From Pseudomonas marginalis (GTDB lineage Bacteria; Pseudomonadota; Gammaproteobacteria; Pseudomonadales; Pseudomonadaceae), in the NCBI RefSeq assembly GCF_900105325.1, contig NZ_FNSU01000003.1, positions 1 through 64,000 of the forward strand: a DNA stretch of 64,000 nt, given 5' to 3'. Positions within the stretch are counted from its first letter, which is position 1. Each line of letters opens with the position of its first letter. A program made the translations under genes and the position numbers. Shown here piece after piece: positions 51,968-59,681 of this stretch. Below the pieces are notes generated by a model. The model worked only from the letters and a program-made list of their open reading frames with translations, did not search any database and had not been told where the DNA came from.

Positions 51968-52738
51968 TCACTTCACCTCTGGCAACGTCGAGCCGCCGTC
52001 CACCACGATGGTCTGCCCGGTGATGTAGGTCGCCAGGTCGGAGGCCAGGAACAGCATGGCCCCGGCAATATCCTGAGCGGCACCGAGGCGTCCCAGGGGC
52101 ACGCGGCTGGCGATGTCGGCATTGACCTGGCTGTCGCCCAGGTTATCCATGGCCGGCGTGGCAATCATCCCTGGCTCGACGCCGTTGACGCGCACCTGGT
52201 AAGTCGCCAGCTCCAGCGCGGCATTGCGGATAAAACCGTTGACCCCGGCCTTGGACGCCGCGTAGTGGCTGAGCCCCGCATAGGCAACCCGTGGCCCGGT
52301 GACCGATGAGGTGACCAGTACGCAGCCACCGCCCTGGCGTTGAAACATCGGTAAGGCGGCCTGGGTCAGCCAGAACAGCGCCGAGAGGTTGACCGCCAGC
52401 GTGCGTTCAAGCATGGCCGGGGTGATCTGCGCGAACGCTGTCAACGGAAAGTAGCCGGCGTTGTGCACGAGGATATCCAGGCGACCCCAGTCCTGTTCTA
52501 TAGCCTTGATGCCTTCGAACACCGCCGTCGCCTCGGCCAGGTCCAGCGCGATGGCCTCGACCCGGCAGCCGCGCGCACGCAAGCCCTCGGCCAATGCCTG
52601 GGCTTGTGCCAGGCGCAGGTCGGCGATCATGACGCGGGCGCCACGCCAGGCGAACGCCTCGACGATGGCCTGGCCGATACCCTGGGCGCCGCCGGTGACC
52701 AGCACGGTCTTGCCGCTGAAATCCAAGTCTTCAGGCAT
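51968..52738 (-). CDS. SDR family oxidoreductase
   Basis: Classical short-chain dehydrogenase of 256 residues. Cofactor motif TGGAQGIG, NAG motif in LDILVHNAGYFP, catalytic YAASK with Ser in VTSSVTG, and PG motif VEPGMIATPAM; Asp after strand 2 (MIADLR) suggests NAD preference. The ATG overlaps the last 8 bp of the upstream SDR gene. Substrate unknown; it is the last gene of moaF-SDR-SDR. Confidence 0.9.
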   Translation of the reverse strand: MPEDLDFSGKTVLVTGGAQGIGQAIVEAFAWRGARVMIADLRLAQAQALAEGLRARGCRVEAIALDLAEATAVFEGIKAIEQDWGRLDILVHNAGYFPLTAFAQITPAMLERTLAVNLSALFWLTQAALPMFQRQGGGCVLVTSSVTGPRVAYAGLSHYAASKAGVNGFIRNAALELATYQVRVNGVEPGMIATPAMDNLGDSQVNADIASRVPLGRLGAAQDIAGAMLFLASDLATYITGQTIVVDGGSTLPEVK

Positions 52739-53531
52739 GTGCACGCTCCATATGGACGTAAGCCAGTGTGGGTACATCGACGATGCTCGAACCGCCATCG
52801 GCGACCACGCTGGCCCCGGTGATGATCGCGGCATCCGGGCTGGCCAGGAAGCGGCACACCTTGGCGATTTCCTCGGCGCTGGCGGGGCGCCGCAACGGCA
52901 CGTCGGCGCATACGCGGGCATAGGCTTGCGGCAGGGTGTCGCCGTGGAAGCTCATCAACGGCTGCATTTCCTCGTCGGCCATGGGCGTGGTAACCCAGCC
53001 GGGACACACCGCGTTCACCCGCACACCGCGTGGGCCGTAATCCCGCGCCAGGGAGCGATTGAGCCCGAGCAGCGCATGCTTGGCGGCGGTGTAGCCGCAT
53101 ACTTCGGGTCCGGCGGCCAGGGAGGCGATGGAGCCGAGCAGCACGATATTGCCGGCGCTTTCGATCAGCAGCGGCAGACAGGCGCGGGCGCTGTAGAACG
53201 CGCTGTCCAGATTGCTGCGCAAGGCCGCCTCCCAGGTGTGTGGGCTGGTCTGGGTGGCGCTGCCCACGCCATGCCCGCCGGCGCAGGCCAGCAGCACATC
53301 GAGGCGGCCGTAGCGCTGACCAATCTGCGCAACGAAACCCTCCCAGGTGGCCGGGCAGGCCGCATCGCCGACCAACACCAGGCCGCCGGTGTCCTGCGCA
53401 ACCTGCTCCAGGGGCTCGCGGCGACGGCCGATGAGCACCAGGTTGGCCCCTTCGGCGGCGTACAAGCGCGCGCAGGCGGCACCGATGCCCGTGCCGGCAC
53501 CGGTGATGACAACGGTGCGTGGATCAGGCAT
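52731..53531 (-). CDS. SDR family oxidoreductase
   Basis: Short-chain dehydrogenase of 266 residues: TGAGTGIG cofactor motif, LIGRRREPLEQ after strand 2 (basic, NADP-leaning), LLACAGGHGVG in place of NNAG, Ser in LLGSIASLA, catalytic YTAAK and VCPGWVTTPM. Both ends overlap neighbours by 8 bp (moaF upstream, second SDR downstream), so the three genes are translationally coupled. Substrate unknown; beta-hydroxylated aromatic amines or their aldehydes are possible. Confidence 0.9.
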   Translation of the reverse strand: MPDPRTVVITGAGTGIGAACARLYAAEGANLVLIGRRREPLEQVAQDTGGLVLVGDAACPATWEGFVAQIGQRYGRLDVLLACAGGHGVGSATQTSPHTWEAALRSNLDSAFYSARACLPLLIESAGNIVLLGSIASLAAGPEVCGYTAAKHALLGLNRSLARDYGPRGVRVNAVCPGWVTTPMADEEMQPLMSFHGDTLPQAYARVCADVPLRRPASAEEIAKVCRFLASPDAAIITGASVVADGGSSIVDVPTLAYVHMERAHA

Positions 53532-54345
53532 CGGGATACTCCGTGCGGTTGAGCACTTGGCAGTAGGAGCTGACTGGAAAGTTCGACAGCTCATCGAACG
53601 ACGCACCGGCATAGCCGAAGATCTTGCCGTCGCTGCGGTGTTGTTGCAGGTCGATCAGCACCAGGCCGAGGGTCGGGATGATCTTTTCGCGCCAGACGAA
53701 CAGGTACAGCTGATCGGCGATCTTGTAGTAGTGGCAGCGATCGGTATCGCACAGGCCTTGCTCCACGCCCTTGAGGCATTGCCAGGCATAGAACTGATCG
53801 TTCAGGTAGATGTGCTCGTAGACTTCGCTGGGGCTGTAGCGATACAGATTGCGCAGGCCGGTCAGTTCCTGGGTGGGCGCGTGGGGGCATTGGCCCGGCT
53901 GCCAGGGTTGATCCAGGCTGCCGTGCAGGAAGTCCACGTCCACCGAGGTCAGGGCCTTGCCGGCCAGGGCGCGGCTGTAGAGGCCTTGCTCGGTTTGTTC
54001 GCGGTCCGGCATGCGCCCGATCACGGCGGTGAACGACGACGTGGTGGTGTCCAGCACCAGGCTGATGGACCAGGCCTGGCCGGCTTCATGCTTGATGAAG
54101 TCGACCAGGTACAGGCCCGGGCGGACCGAGGTGGCGCGGTAGGCGGCCGAACCGCTGGAGTGACCGTCGGCGGCGTGCCAGTGCAACTGCTCGGTGTCGA
54201 AGCGATGCTCGATCTGCCAGCCGTTGGCGAAGTGCAGGGTGAAGGCCTTGCCGTTGAGGTCGGCCAGGTTGGGCAGGATAAACGCGTCGGGGGCAAAACC
54301 ATCGGCGAGGGCGCCTACGGTGATCCAGTCGGATGAAGTGGTCAT
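53524..54345 (-). CDS. moaF: MoaF-family protein
   Basis: A 273-residue soluble protein of the MoaF family, with N- and C-terminal lipocalin-like halves (GLYLVDFIKHEAGQAWSISL in the first, CHYYKIADQLYLFVWREKII in the second). MoaF was named in Klebsiella as part of a monoamine (tyramine)-regulated operon; despite the name no molybdopterin role is evident. The ATG at 54345 is chosen over a longer start. First gene of moaF-SDR-SDR; its neighbours FeaR and the FAD oxidase fit a monoamine theme. Confidence 0.83.
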   Translation of the reverse strand: MTTSSDWITVGALADGFAPDAFILPNLADLNGKAFTLHFANGWQIEHRFDTEQLHWHAADGHSSGSAAYRATSVRPGLYLVDFIKHEAGQAWSISLVLDTTTSSFTAVIGRMPDREQTEQGLYSRALAGKALTSVDVDFLHGSLDQPWQPGQCPHAPTQELTGLRNLYRYSPSEVYEHIYLNDQFYAWQCLKGVEQGLCDTDRCHYYKIADQLYLFVWREKIIPTLGLVLIDLQQHRSDGKIFGYAGASFDELSNFPVSSYCQVLNRTEYPDA

Positions 54346-54430
54346 TGCATGGCTCCGGTTGAGGGAATGGACACCCCGGATCATGCGGTTGGCAACCTGG
54401 CGCGCCTATCAACCAAAGGGTTGAGGCGGC

Positions 54431-55090
54431 TTAAAGAAACAGCGCGGCGACCAGTTCGGTACGACTGCTCACACCGGTTTTGCGAAACAGGTGGATCAAG
54501 TGGGTCTTGATGGTCGGCAGGCCGACATCCAGCTCCAGGGCCAGTTGCTTGTTGCTCGCACCCTGACGCAATAACCAGGCAATCTGGCGTTCCTTGGGCG
54601 TGAGACCGGCCAATGCATCGTCGCAGGGCTGCATATTGGCCACCGCCATTTGCAGCAATGCCTGCAAGGCATTGAGCTGAGCCAGTTGGTCGGGGGTAAA
54701 CACCCCTTGCTCCGCCGTGCGCAGCAAGGAGATGGCCGCCTGGGGCTGGTCCGCGCGATGGGCCACGATCTCCACCACATCGACCACACCGTAGCGTTGC
54801 AGGAAGTCTTGATAGCGGCGGCTGTCACGCAGGGGCTGGCGGGCCATGGCGAACCCCAGCGGCACCACCGCCAGCCCGCTGGACAGGCAATTGCGCGGTT
54901 GCAACGGGTCGAATTGGCGGTAGTTGTCCAGGTAGTCGCGGTGCATCTCACCGCTCATGCCTTGCAGCCTGAAATCACGGGCCTGCAACTGGCGGTCCAC
55001 GCAATAGAACGCTGCCTGGCTGGCGGGCACCAGTTGAGTGAAAGCCTGCAGGCAATGGCCTGCGACTTCCTGAGCGGGGATGGCGTGCAT
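54431..55090 (-). CDS. LuxR-type transcriptional regulator
   Basis: A 219-residue regulator with a C-terminal LuxR HTH (about 155-215: LTPKERQIAWLLRQGASNKQ, LALELDVGLPTIKTHLIHLF, RKTGVSSRTELVAALFL). The N-terminal 150 residues are GAF-like and not of the autoinducer-binding type by inspection. It lies 85 bp upstream of moaF in the same direction and is probably its activator. Confidence 0.88.
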   Translation of the reverse strand: MHAIPAQEVAGHCLQAFTQLVPASQAAFYCVDRQLQARDFRLQGMSGEMHRDYLDNYRQFDPLQPRNCLSSGLAVVPLGFAMARQPLRDSRRYQDFLQRYGVVDVVEIVAHRADQPQAAISLLRTAEQGVFTPDQLAQLNALQALLQMAVANMQPCDDALAGLTPKERQIAWLLRQGASNKQLALELDVGLPTIKTHLIHLFRKTGVSSRTELVAALFL

Positions 55091-55147
55091 GGTCAGTCAC
55101 CTGCGCCGTAAAAAACGCTGCCGGCCGAAGCCGGCAGAGGGGAGCGA

Positions 55148-55513
55148 TCAGACTACCGCGAAATAGTGCTTCACAAAACTCTCGCTTACCACCTCCCACA
55201 GCACCGGCGTGCCCTTGGTCACGAACCAGCTGTCGCCGGCTTTGTAGCGGGTACTCTGGCCAGTACTTTCGTCGGTCAGCACCACTTCACCGGTGACCAC
55301 CGTGGCTTGTTCGGCGAACGGGTAGACCATGCGGAACTTGCCTTGGGTGGTGCCGAAATAGGCGCTGCTGACGGCGTCGGTCGGGGCGCCGAAGGTCATT
55401 TTGCCAAAGGCTTTGACTTCGCCTTCGAGGATCTCGGAGCCGAGGTCGGCAACGGTGCCCCAGGCATCGAGGTCCGATAATTGGATGTCTTTCTTCAGGG
55501 TGGTAACGGGCAT
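55148..55513 (-). CDS. Small cupin-domain protein
   Basis: A 121-residue single-cupin protein of the DUF861 type: GKFRMVYPFAEQATVVTGEV (cupin motif 1 region) and YKAGDSWFVTKGTPVLWEVV (motif 2). The classical His ligands are largely absent, so metal binding is doubtful. It starts 31 bp after the FAD oxidase gene; the oxidase-cupin pair is common in Pseudomonas amine-catabolic loci. The role is unknown. Confidence 0.85.
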   Translation of the reverse strand: MPVTTLKKDIQLSDLDAWGTVADLGSEILEGEVKAFGKMTFGAPTDAVSSAYFGTTQGKFRMVYPFAEQATVVTGEVVLTDESTGQSTRYKAGDSWFVTKGTPVLWEVVSESFVKHYFAVV

Positions 55514-55544
55514 GGCAGTTCTCCTGTGAATGAAACAGCGGGGC

Positions 55545-56843
55545 TCAACGGCGACCGTTGAAATAGCCCGAAAGTTGATGAAGGCTTTTGCCGGCCGTGA
55601 GCAGCAGCGGGCGGATATGGTCCTTGCCCAGGATCTGCGCATGCTTGACCGCGCTGATCAGGTCGTAGCGCGACGAGCCTTCGCTCATGCCCTCGGCCAA
55701 GACCTTGCAGATGATGTGGCTGGGCGTGACCCCGAAGCCGGCGTAGCCCTGCACATAAAAGGCATTCGGGCGCCCGCTGAGCGTGCCGATCTGCGGGAAC
55801 AGGTTGGCCCCGGTCGCCATCGGCCCGCCCCACGCCAGGTCGATCTTCACGTCCTTGAGGTAGGGGAAAATCTTCAGCATCAGGTTGCGGTTCCAGGCTT
55901 TGAGGTCCAGCGGGATGTGCTCGACGAAAGGTGTGGCGGCACCGAACAGCAAGCGGTTTTCGTTGGTGACCCGGTAGTAGTCGATCACCGGGCGAATATC
56001 GCTGTAGGCGCCGCGTATCGGGCTGATGCGGTTGATCATCTCGTCCGACAACGGCTCGGTCATCAACTGGAAGGCATAGGTATTGACGGTGGTCTTGTGC
56101 AGTTCCGGTTCCAGCTTGTTGAGGAAACTGTCGCAGGCCCACAGCAACTTGGAGGCTTTGACCGAGCCGCGGCCGGTGCGCACGGTGATGCGTTCGCCAT
56201 AACTGACTTCCAGCGCCGGGCTGTGCTCAAAGATGCGCACACCGTGGCCGGCCAGGGCCTTGGCTTCGCCCAGCAGCAGGTTCAGCGAGTGCACGTGCCC
56301 GCCGCCCATGTGCAGCAGCGCGCTGGTATAGGCGTCGGAACCGATGATCTGCTTGACCTCGGACCCCGCCATAAAGCGGATTTCGTCCTTGGTGTTGATC
56401 GACTTGAAGTCCTTCTCCCAGGCGCGCAGGGTTTTTTCCTGGCGGGCGTTGAAGCCCATGTAGCCGTAGCCGTGGCAGAAATCGGCGTCGATCGCGTACT
56501 TGGCGATGCGATCCTTGATGATGCCGGCGCCCAGCTCGCTGATTTCAAAGATCTGGCGCAGGCCTTCGTCGCCGACTTGTTGCTTGATCTTCTCCAGGTC
56601 ATGGCCGATCCCCGCCATGATCTGCCCGCCATTGCGGCCCGTGCCGCCGAAACCCAGGTAGCGCGCTTCGAGCACCACAATGTTGGTGATGCCTTTTTCG
56701 GCGAGTTCCAGTGCGGTGTTGATGCCGGAGAAACCGCCGCCAATCACCACCACATCGGCTTCCACGTCCTGTTCGAGGGTGGGGAAGCTGAGGTTGTATT
56801 TCTTGGTTGCCGAGTAGTAGGTCGGCGTTTCGATATTGATCAT
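55545..56843 (-). CDS. FAD-dependent amine oxidase/oxidoreductase, PuuB-like
   Basis: DAO-fold flavoenzyme of 432 residues related to gamma-glutamylputrescine oxidase. Dinucleotide motif IGGGFSG at 34-40, then LEARYLGFGGTGRNGGQIMA, the DAO-family segment that binds the FAD. A C-terminal LFPQIGTLSGRPNAFYVQGY and AGFGVTPSHIICKVLAEGMS follow. The ATG at 56843 begins MINIETPTYY. Paired with the cupin gene. In this setting (feaR, moaF, feaB-like, hpa pathway) an aromatic amine such as tyramine is a reasonable substrate, but a polyamine derivative is equally possible. Confidence 0.85.
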   Translation of the reverse strand: MINIETPTYYSATKKYNLSFPTLEQDVEADVVVIGGGFSGINTALELAEKGITNIVVLEARYLGFGGTGRNGGQIMAGIGHDLEKIKQQVGDEGLRQIFEISELGAGIIKDRIAKYAIDADFCHGYGYMGFNARQEKTLRAWEKDFKSINTKDEIRFMAGSEVKQIIGSDAYTSALLHMGGGHVHSLNLLLGEAKALAGHGVRIFEHSPALEVSYGERITVRTGRGSVKASKLLWACDSFLNKLEPELHKTTVNTYAFQLMTEPLSDEMINRISPIRGAYSDIRPVIDYYRVTNENRLLFGAATPFVEHIPLDLKAWNRNLMLKIFPYLKDVKIDLAWGGPMATGANLFPQIGTLSGRPNAFYVQGYAGFGVTPSHIICKVLAEGMSEGSSRYDLISAVKHAQILGKDHIRPLLLTAGKSLHQLSGYFNGRR

Positions 56844-57048
56844 GGCGCAGCCTGGAAAAGTGAAGGGAAACGCACTGCAGAGCCGACACGAAGCTCTGTG
56901 CCTGTTGGGGTGTATTAAGTGCCTTCCGAGCGGTAGGTGTCTTGATTCTGTGTGCCGCCGCTCTTGACCGTGGCTGCCAATCATCAACCCTGAATCCGGC
57001 CGCGCGGTAAAGCCGCACACGGGCAACAATCGCCAATGCTAGAATGTT

Positions 57049-57062
57049 GTTAATCTGTTAAC
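57049..57062. promoter_or_regulatory. Candidate HpaR operator
   Basis: Inverted repeat GTTAA-TCTG-TTAAC, 21 bp upstream of the hpaR start and just downstream of a -10-like TAGAAT (57040-57045). The position fits autorepression by a MarR-type protein. Confidence 0.45.
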
Positions 57063-57082
57063 CAATTGCGACGCCGCCATCC

Positions 57083-57505
57083 ATGTCCAAACCGCGCCAA
57101 TCCCTGACCCTCACTTTGCTCCATGCGCGTGAAGCCGCCATGGGGTTTTTTCGCCCTTCGCTCAATCAACACGGGCTGACCGAGCAGCAATGGCGGGTCA
57201 TTCGGATCCTCAGCCAGCATGAGGAGCTTGAGATCAACCGCCTGGCCGAGCTGGCGTGCATTCTCAAGCCGAGCATGACCGGGGTGCTGGTGCGCATGGA
57301 AGCGGCAGGCATGGTGGAGCGGCGCAAGGCGCAACAGGACCAACGCCGCGTGCTGGTGCGGCTGGCCGAGAAGGGGCAAGCCTGTTTCGACTCAATGAGC
57401 CAGAGCATGGAAGCCAATTACCAGCGCTTGCAGGCGGGGTTTGGCGAGGAGAAGTTGCAGACGTTGCTGACCTTGCTCAACGAACTGAAAACTCTCAAGC
57501 GCTAG
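57083..57505 (+). CDS. hpaR: HpaR, MarR-type regulator of homoprotocatechuate degradation
   Basis: A 140-residue MarR-family repressor. Winged HTH: GLTEQQWRVIRILSQHEELE, INRLAELACILKPSMTGVLV, with the wing MVERRKAQQDQRRVLVRLAE. This N-terminal form (QSLTLTLLHAREAAMGFFRP) is typical of HpaR. It lies beside the hpa meta-cleavage operon, converging on hpaI across a block of palindromic repeats. Only a weak ribosome site precedes the ATG. Confidence 0.93.
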   Translation: MSKPRQSLTLTLLHAREAAMGFFRPSLNQHGLTEQQWRVIRILSQHEELEINRLAELACILKPSMTGVLVRMEAAGMVERRKAQQDQRRVLVRLAEKGQACFDSMSQSMEANYQRLQAGFGEEKLQTLLTLLNELKTLKR

Positions 57506-57586
57506 TTAAACTACCCCCCGTGGATACCGTCTTATCCAACACCGCGCAAATCCTACGAATGCCAACCCCCCACCAAGGTCTCCCCC

Positions 57587-58048
57587 CGTAGCAGCTGCCG
57601 AGCGCAAGCGAGGCTGCGTAGGCCGCGCTGCCGATTCAAGATCGAGTCGCGCTCTACGCAGCCTCGCCGGGGCTCGGCAGCTGCTACGAATGCCACGGTC
57701 TACCCTCGTAGCAGCTGCCGAGCGCAAGCGAGGCTGCGTAGGCCGCGCTGCCGATTCAGGCTCGAGTCGCGGCCGACGCAGCCTCGCCGAGGCTCGACAG
57801 CTGCTACGAATGCCACGGTCTACCCTCGTAGCAGCTGCCGAGCGCAAGCGAGGCTGCGTCAGGCGCGCTGCCGATTCAAGCTCGAGTCGCGGCCGACGCA
57901 GCCTCGCCGAGGCTCGACAGCTGCTACGAATGCCACGGTCTACCCTCGTAGCAGCTGCCGAGCGCAAGCGAGGCTGCGTAGGCCGCGCTGCCGATTCAAG
58001 ATCGAGTCGCGCTCTACGCAGCCTCGCCGGGGCTCGGCAGCTGCTACG
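57587..58048. repeat. Four tandem REPIN palindromes, 120-bp period
   Basis: Four units of 102 bp (57587-57688, 57707-57808, 57827-57928, 57947-58048) are separated by 18-bp spacers. Each unit is a long inverted repeat whose ends are CGTAGCAGCTGCCGAGC and its complement. Units 1 and 4 look identical; units 2 and 3 share a different right half. The last unit ends at the base before the hpaI stop codon. The 543-bp gap between hpaR and hpaI contains nothing else; repeat-encoded open frames are not genes. Confidence 0.93.
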
Positions 58049-58852
58049 TTAGTAGACGCCGCCGGCCGCGCTGTCAGGCGCCGGTGAATCCTTGAAGGCC
58101 GCCGCCAGGCTTTGCAGCCCGCGCATCAGCACCGTGGTGTCGACGCCCACCGCCACGAACGCCGCGCCCAGTTCGATGTAGCGCCGCGCCAGTGCCTGGT
58201 CGGCGCTGAGAATGCCGGCGGCTTTGCCGGCGTTGCGGATGCGCGCGATGGCGTCTTCGATGGCGGCCTGCACCTCGGGGTGGCCGGGGTTGCCGCGATG
58301 GCCCATCGACGCGCTCAGGTCCGCCGGCCCGATAAACACCCCGTCGACGCCTTCCACCGCCGCAATCGCCTCCAGGTTGGCCAGGCCCTCGCGGTTTTCG
58401 ATCTGCACCAGCAGGCACATCTGCTCATCGGCGTGGTCGAGGTAACCGGCAATGCTGTTCCAGCGTGAAGCCCTGGCCAGCGCACTGCCGACGCCGCGCA
58501 CGCCCTTGGGCGGATAATGGATGGCTTTCACCAGCGTACGCGCCTGTTCTGCGCTCTCCACCATGGGCACCAGCAAGGTCTGTACGCCAATGTCGAGCAC
58601 TTGCTTGATCAACGCGGTGTCGCCGATCACCGGGCGAATCACCGGCTGGCTGGGGTAGGGCGCCACGGCCTGGAGCTGGCCGAGCATGCCGCGCAGGTCG
58701 TTGGGCGCATGTTCGCCGTCGATCAGCAGCCAATCGAAACCGGCGTTGGCGGCCAGTTCCGCGCAATAGGCATCGGCCAGGCCCAGCCACAGGCCGATCT
58801 GGGCTTCCCCGCTGCGCAGGCGATGTTTGAAGGTGTTGACAGGCATGTCCAT
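58049..58852 (-). CDS. hpaI: 4-Hydroxy-2-oxoheptane-1,7-dioate aldolase
   Basis: Class II metal-dependent aldolase splitting the last C7 intermediate of homoprotocatechuate degradation into pyruvate and succinic semialdehyde. 267 residues: IGLWLGLADAYCAELAANAG at the N-terminus, WLLIDGEHAPNDLRGM with the catalytic His, metal ligands Glu in VQIENREGLANLEAI and Asp in VFIGPADLSASMG. CGGAG seven bases upstream favours the ATG at 58852 over the one two codons later. Last gene of the operon, 13 bp after hpaH. Confidence 0.95.
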   Translation of the reverse strand: MDMPVNTFKHRLRSGEAQIGLWLGLADAYCAELAANAGFDWLLIDGEHAPNDLRGMLGQLQAVAPYPSQPVIRPVIGDTALIKQVLDIGVQTLLVPMVESAEQARTLVKAIHYPPKGVRGVGSALARASRWNSIAGYLDHADEQMCLLVQIENREGLANLEAIAAVEGVDGVFIGPADLSASMGHRGNPGHPEVQAAIEDAIARIRNAGKAAGILSADQALARRYIELGAAFVAVGVDTTVLMRGLQSLAAAFKDSPAPDSAAGGVY

Positions 58853-58865
58853 GAGCACTCTCCGG

Positions 58866-59669
58866 TTAAACGAATCGGCAGGCAATCGAACCCAGCATGT
58901 CGTAGTCGACATGGAAGGTATCTCCAGGGTTGGCCGCCACCGGACGGGTGAAGGAGCCACCCAGGATGATTTGTCCGGGTTGCAGGGTGACGTCATAGGC
59001 GGCCAGTTTATTCGCGAGCCAGGCCACGCCCTTGGCCGGGTGATTGAGCACGGCGGCGGAGACGCCGGACTCTTCGATCACGCCATTGCGGTAGAGCACC
59101 GCGGGTACCTTGCGCAAGTCGATCTCGGTGGGGCGCACGGCCCGCCCGCCCATGACCACGCCGGCGTTGGCGGCATTGTCGGAGATGGTGTCGAAGACCT
59201 TGCGGGTCGCCTTCGTGTGCGGGTCGACCTGCTGGATGCGTGCATCGATGATCTCCAGTGCCGGGATCACCCATTCGGTGGCGTCGAGCACGTCGAACAC
59301 CGTCACGTTCGGGCCTTTCAGCGGTTTGCCCAGGATAAACGCCAGCTCCACCTCGACGCGCGGCACGATAAAGCGCTCGAAGGGGATGTCGGTGCCTTCA
59401 TCGAAGAACATGTCGTCCAGCAGCGCACCGAAATCCGGCTCGGTGATATTGGACGAGACCTGCATGGCCCGGGAGGTCAGGCCGATCTTGTGGCCGACCA
59501 GCTTGCGCCCGTCCCTGATTTTCTGTTCCACCCAGGCGCGCTGGATGGCGTAGGCGTCTTCGAGGGTGATCGCCGGGTGATCGAGGGAAAACTGACGCAC
59601 CTGTTCGCGTGAACGTTCGGCCTGGTCGAGGCGCGCGGCGGCTTGCAAAATGAGCGATTGATCAAGCAT
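58866..59669 (-). CDS. hpaH: 2-Oxo-hept-4-ene-1,7-dioate hydratase
   Basis: Hydratase of the fumarylacetoacetate-hydrolase/hydratase family (267 residues), adding water to 2-oxohept-4-ene-1,7-dioate. Motifs: GHKIGLTSRAMQ, FIVPRVEVELAFILGKPL with acidic metal ligands, ATEWVIPALEIIDARI, and GGRAVRPTEIDLRKV. It lies between hpaX and hpaI with gaps of 12 and 13 bp, so expression is linked. The length matches E. coli HpaH. Confidence 0.95.
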   Translation of the reverse strand: MLDQSLILQAAARLDQAERSREQVRQFSLDHPAITLEDAYAIQRAWVEQKIRDGRKLVGHKIGLTSRAMQVSSNITEPDFGALLDDMFFDEGTDIPFERFIVPRVEVELAFILGKPLKGPNVTVFDVLDATEWVIPALEIIDARIQQVDPHTKATRKVFDTISDNAANAGVVMGGRAVRPTEIDLRKVPAVLYRNGVIEESGVSAAVLNHPAKGVAWLANKLAAYDVTLQPGQIILGGSFTRPVAANPGDTFHVDYDMLGSIACRFV

Positions 59670-59681
59670 GGCAAGAGTCTC

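Noticed and set aside
53524..54345. Molybdenum cofactor biosynthesis role suggested by the name MoaF
   Set aside because: The family name derives from a monoamine-regulated operon; no other moa genes are present.
57587..58048. CRISPR-like repeat-spacer appearance
   Set aside because: Spacers are the same 18-bp sequence each time, the repeats are 102 bp and palindromic, and no cas genes are present.
57690..58052. Open frames on both strands encoding a repeated 40-residue Arg/Ala-rich peptide
   Set aside because: They are produced by the four REPIN units, whose 120-bp period is divisible by three; no ribosome site or protein family matches.
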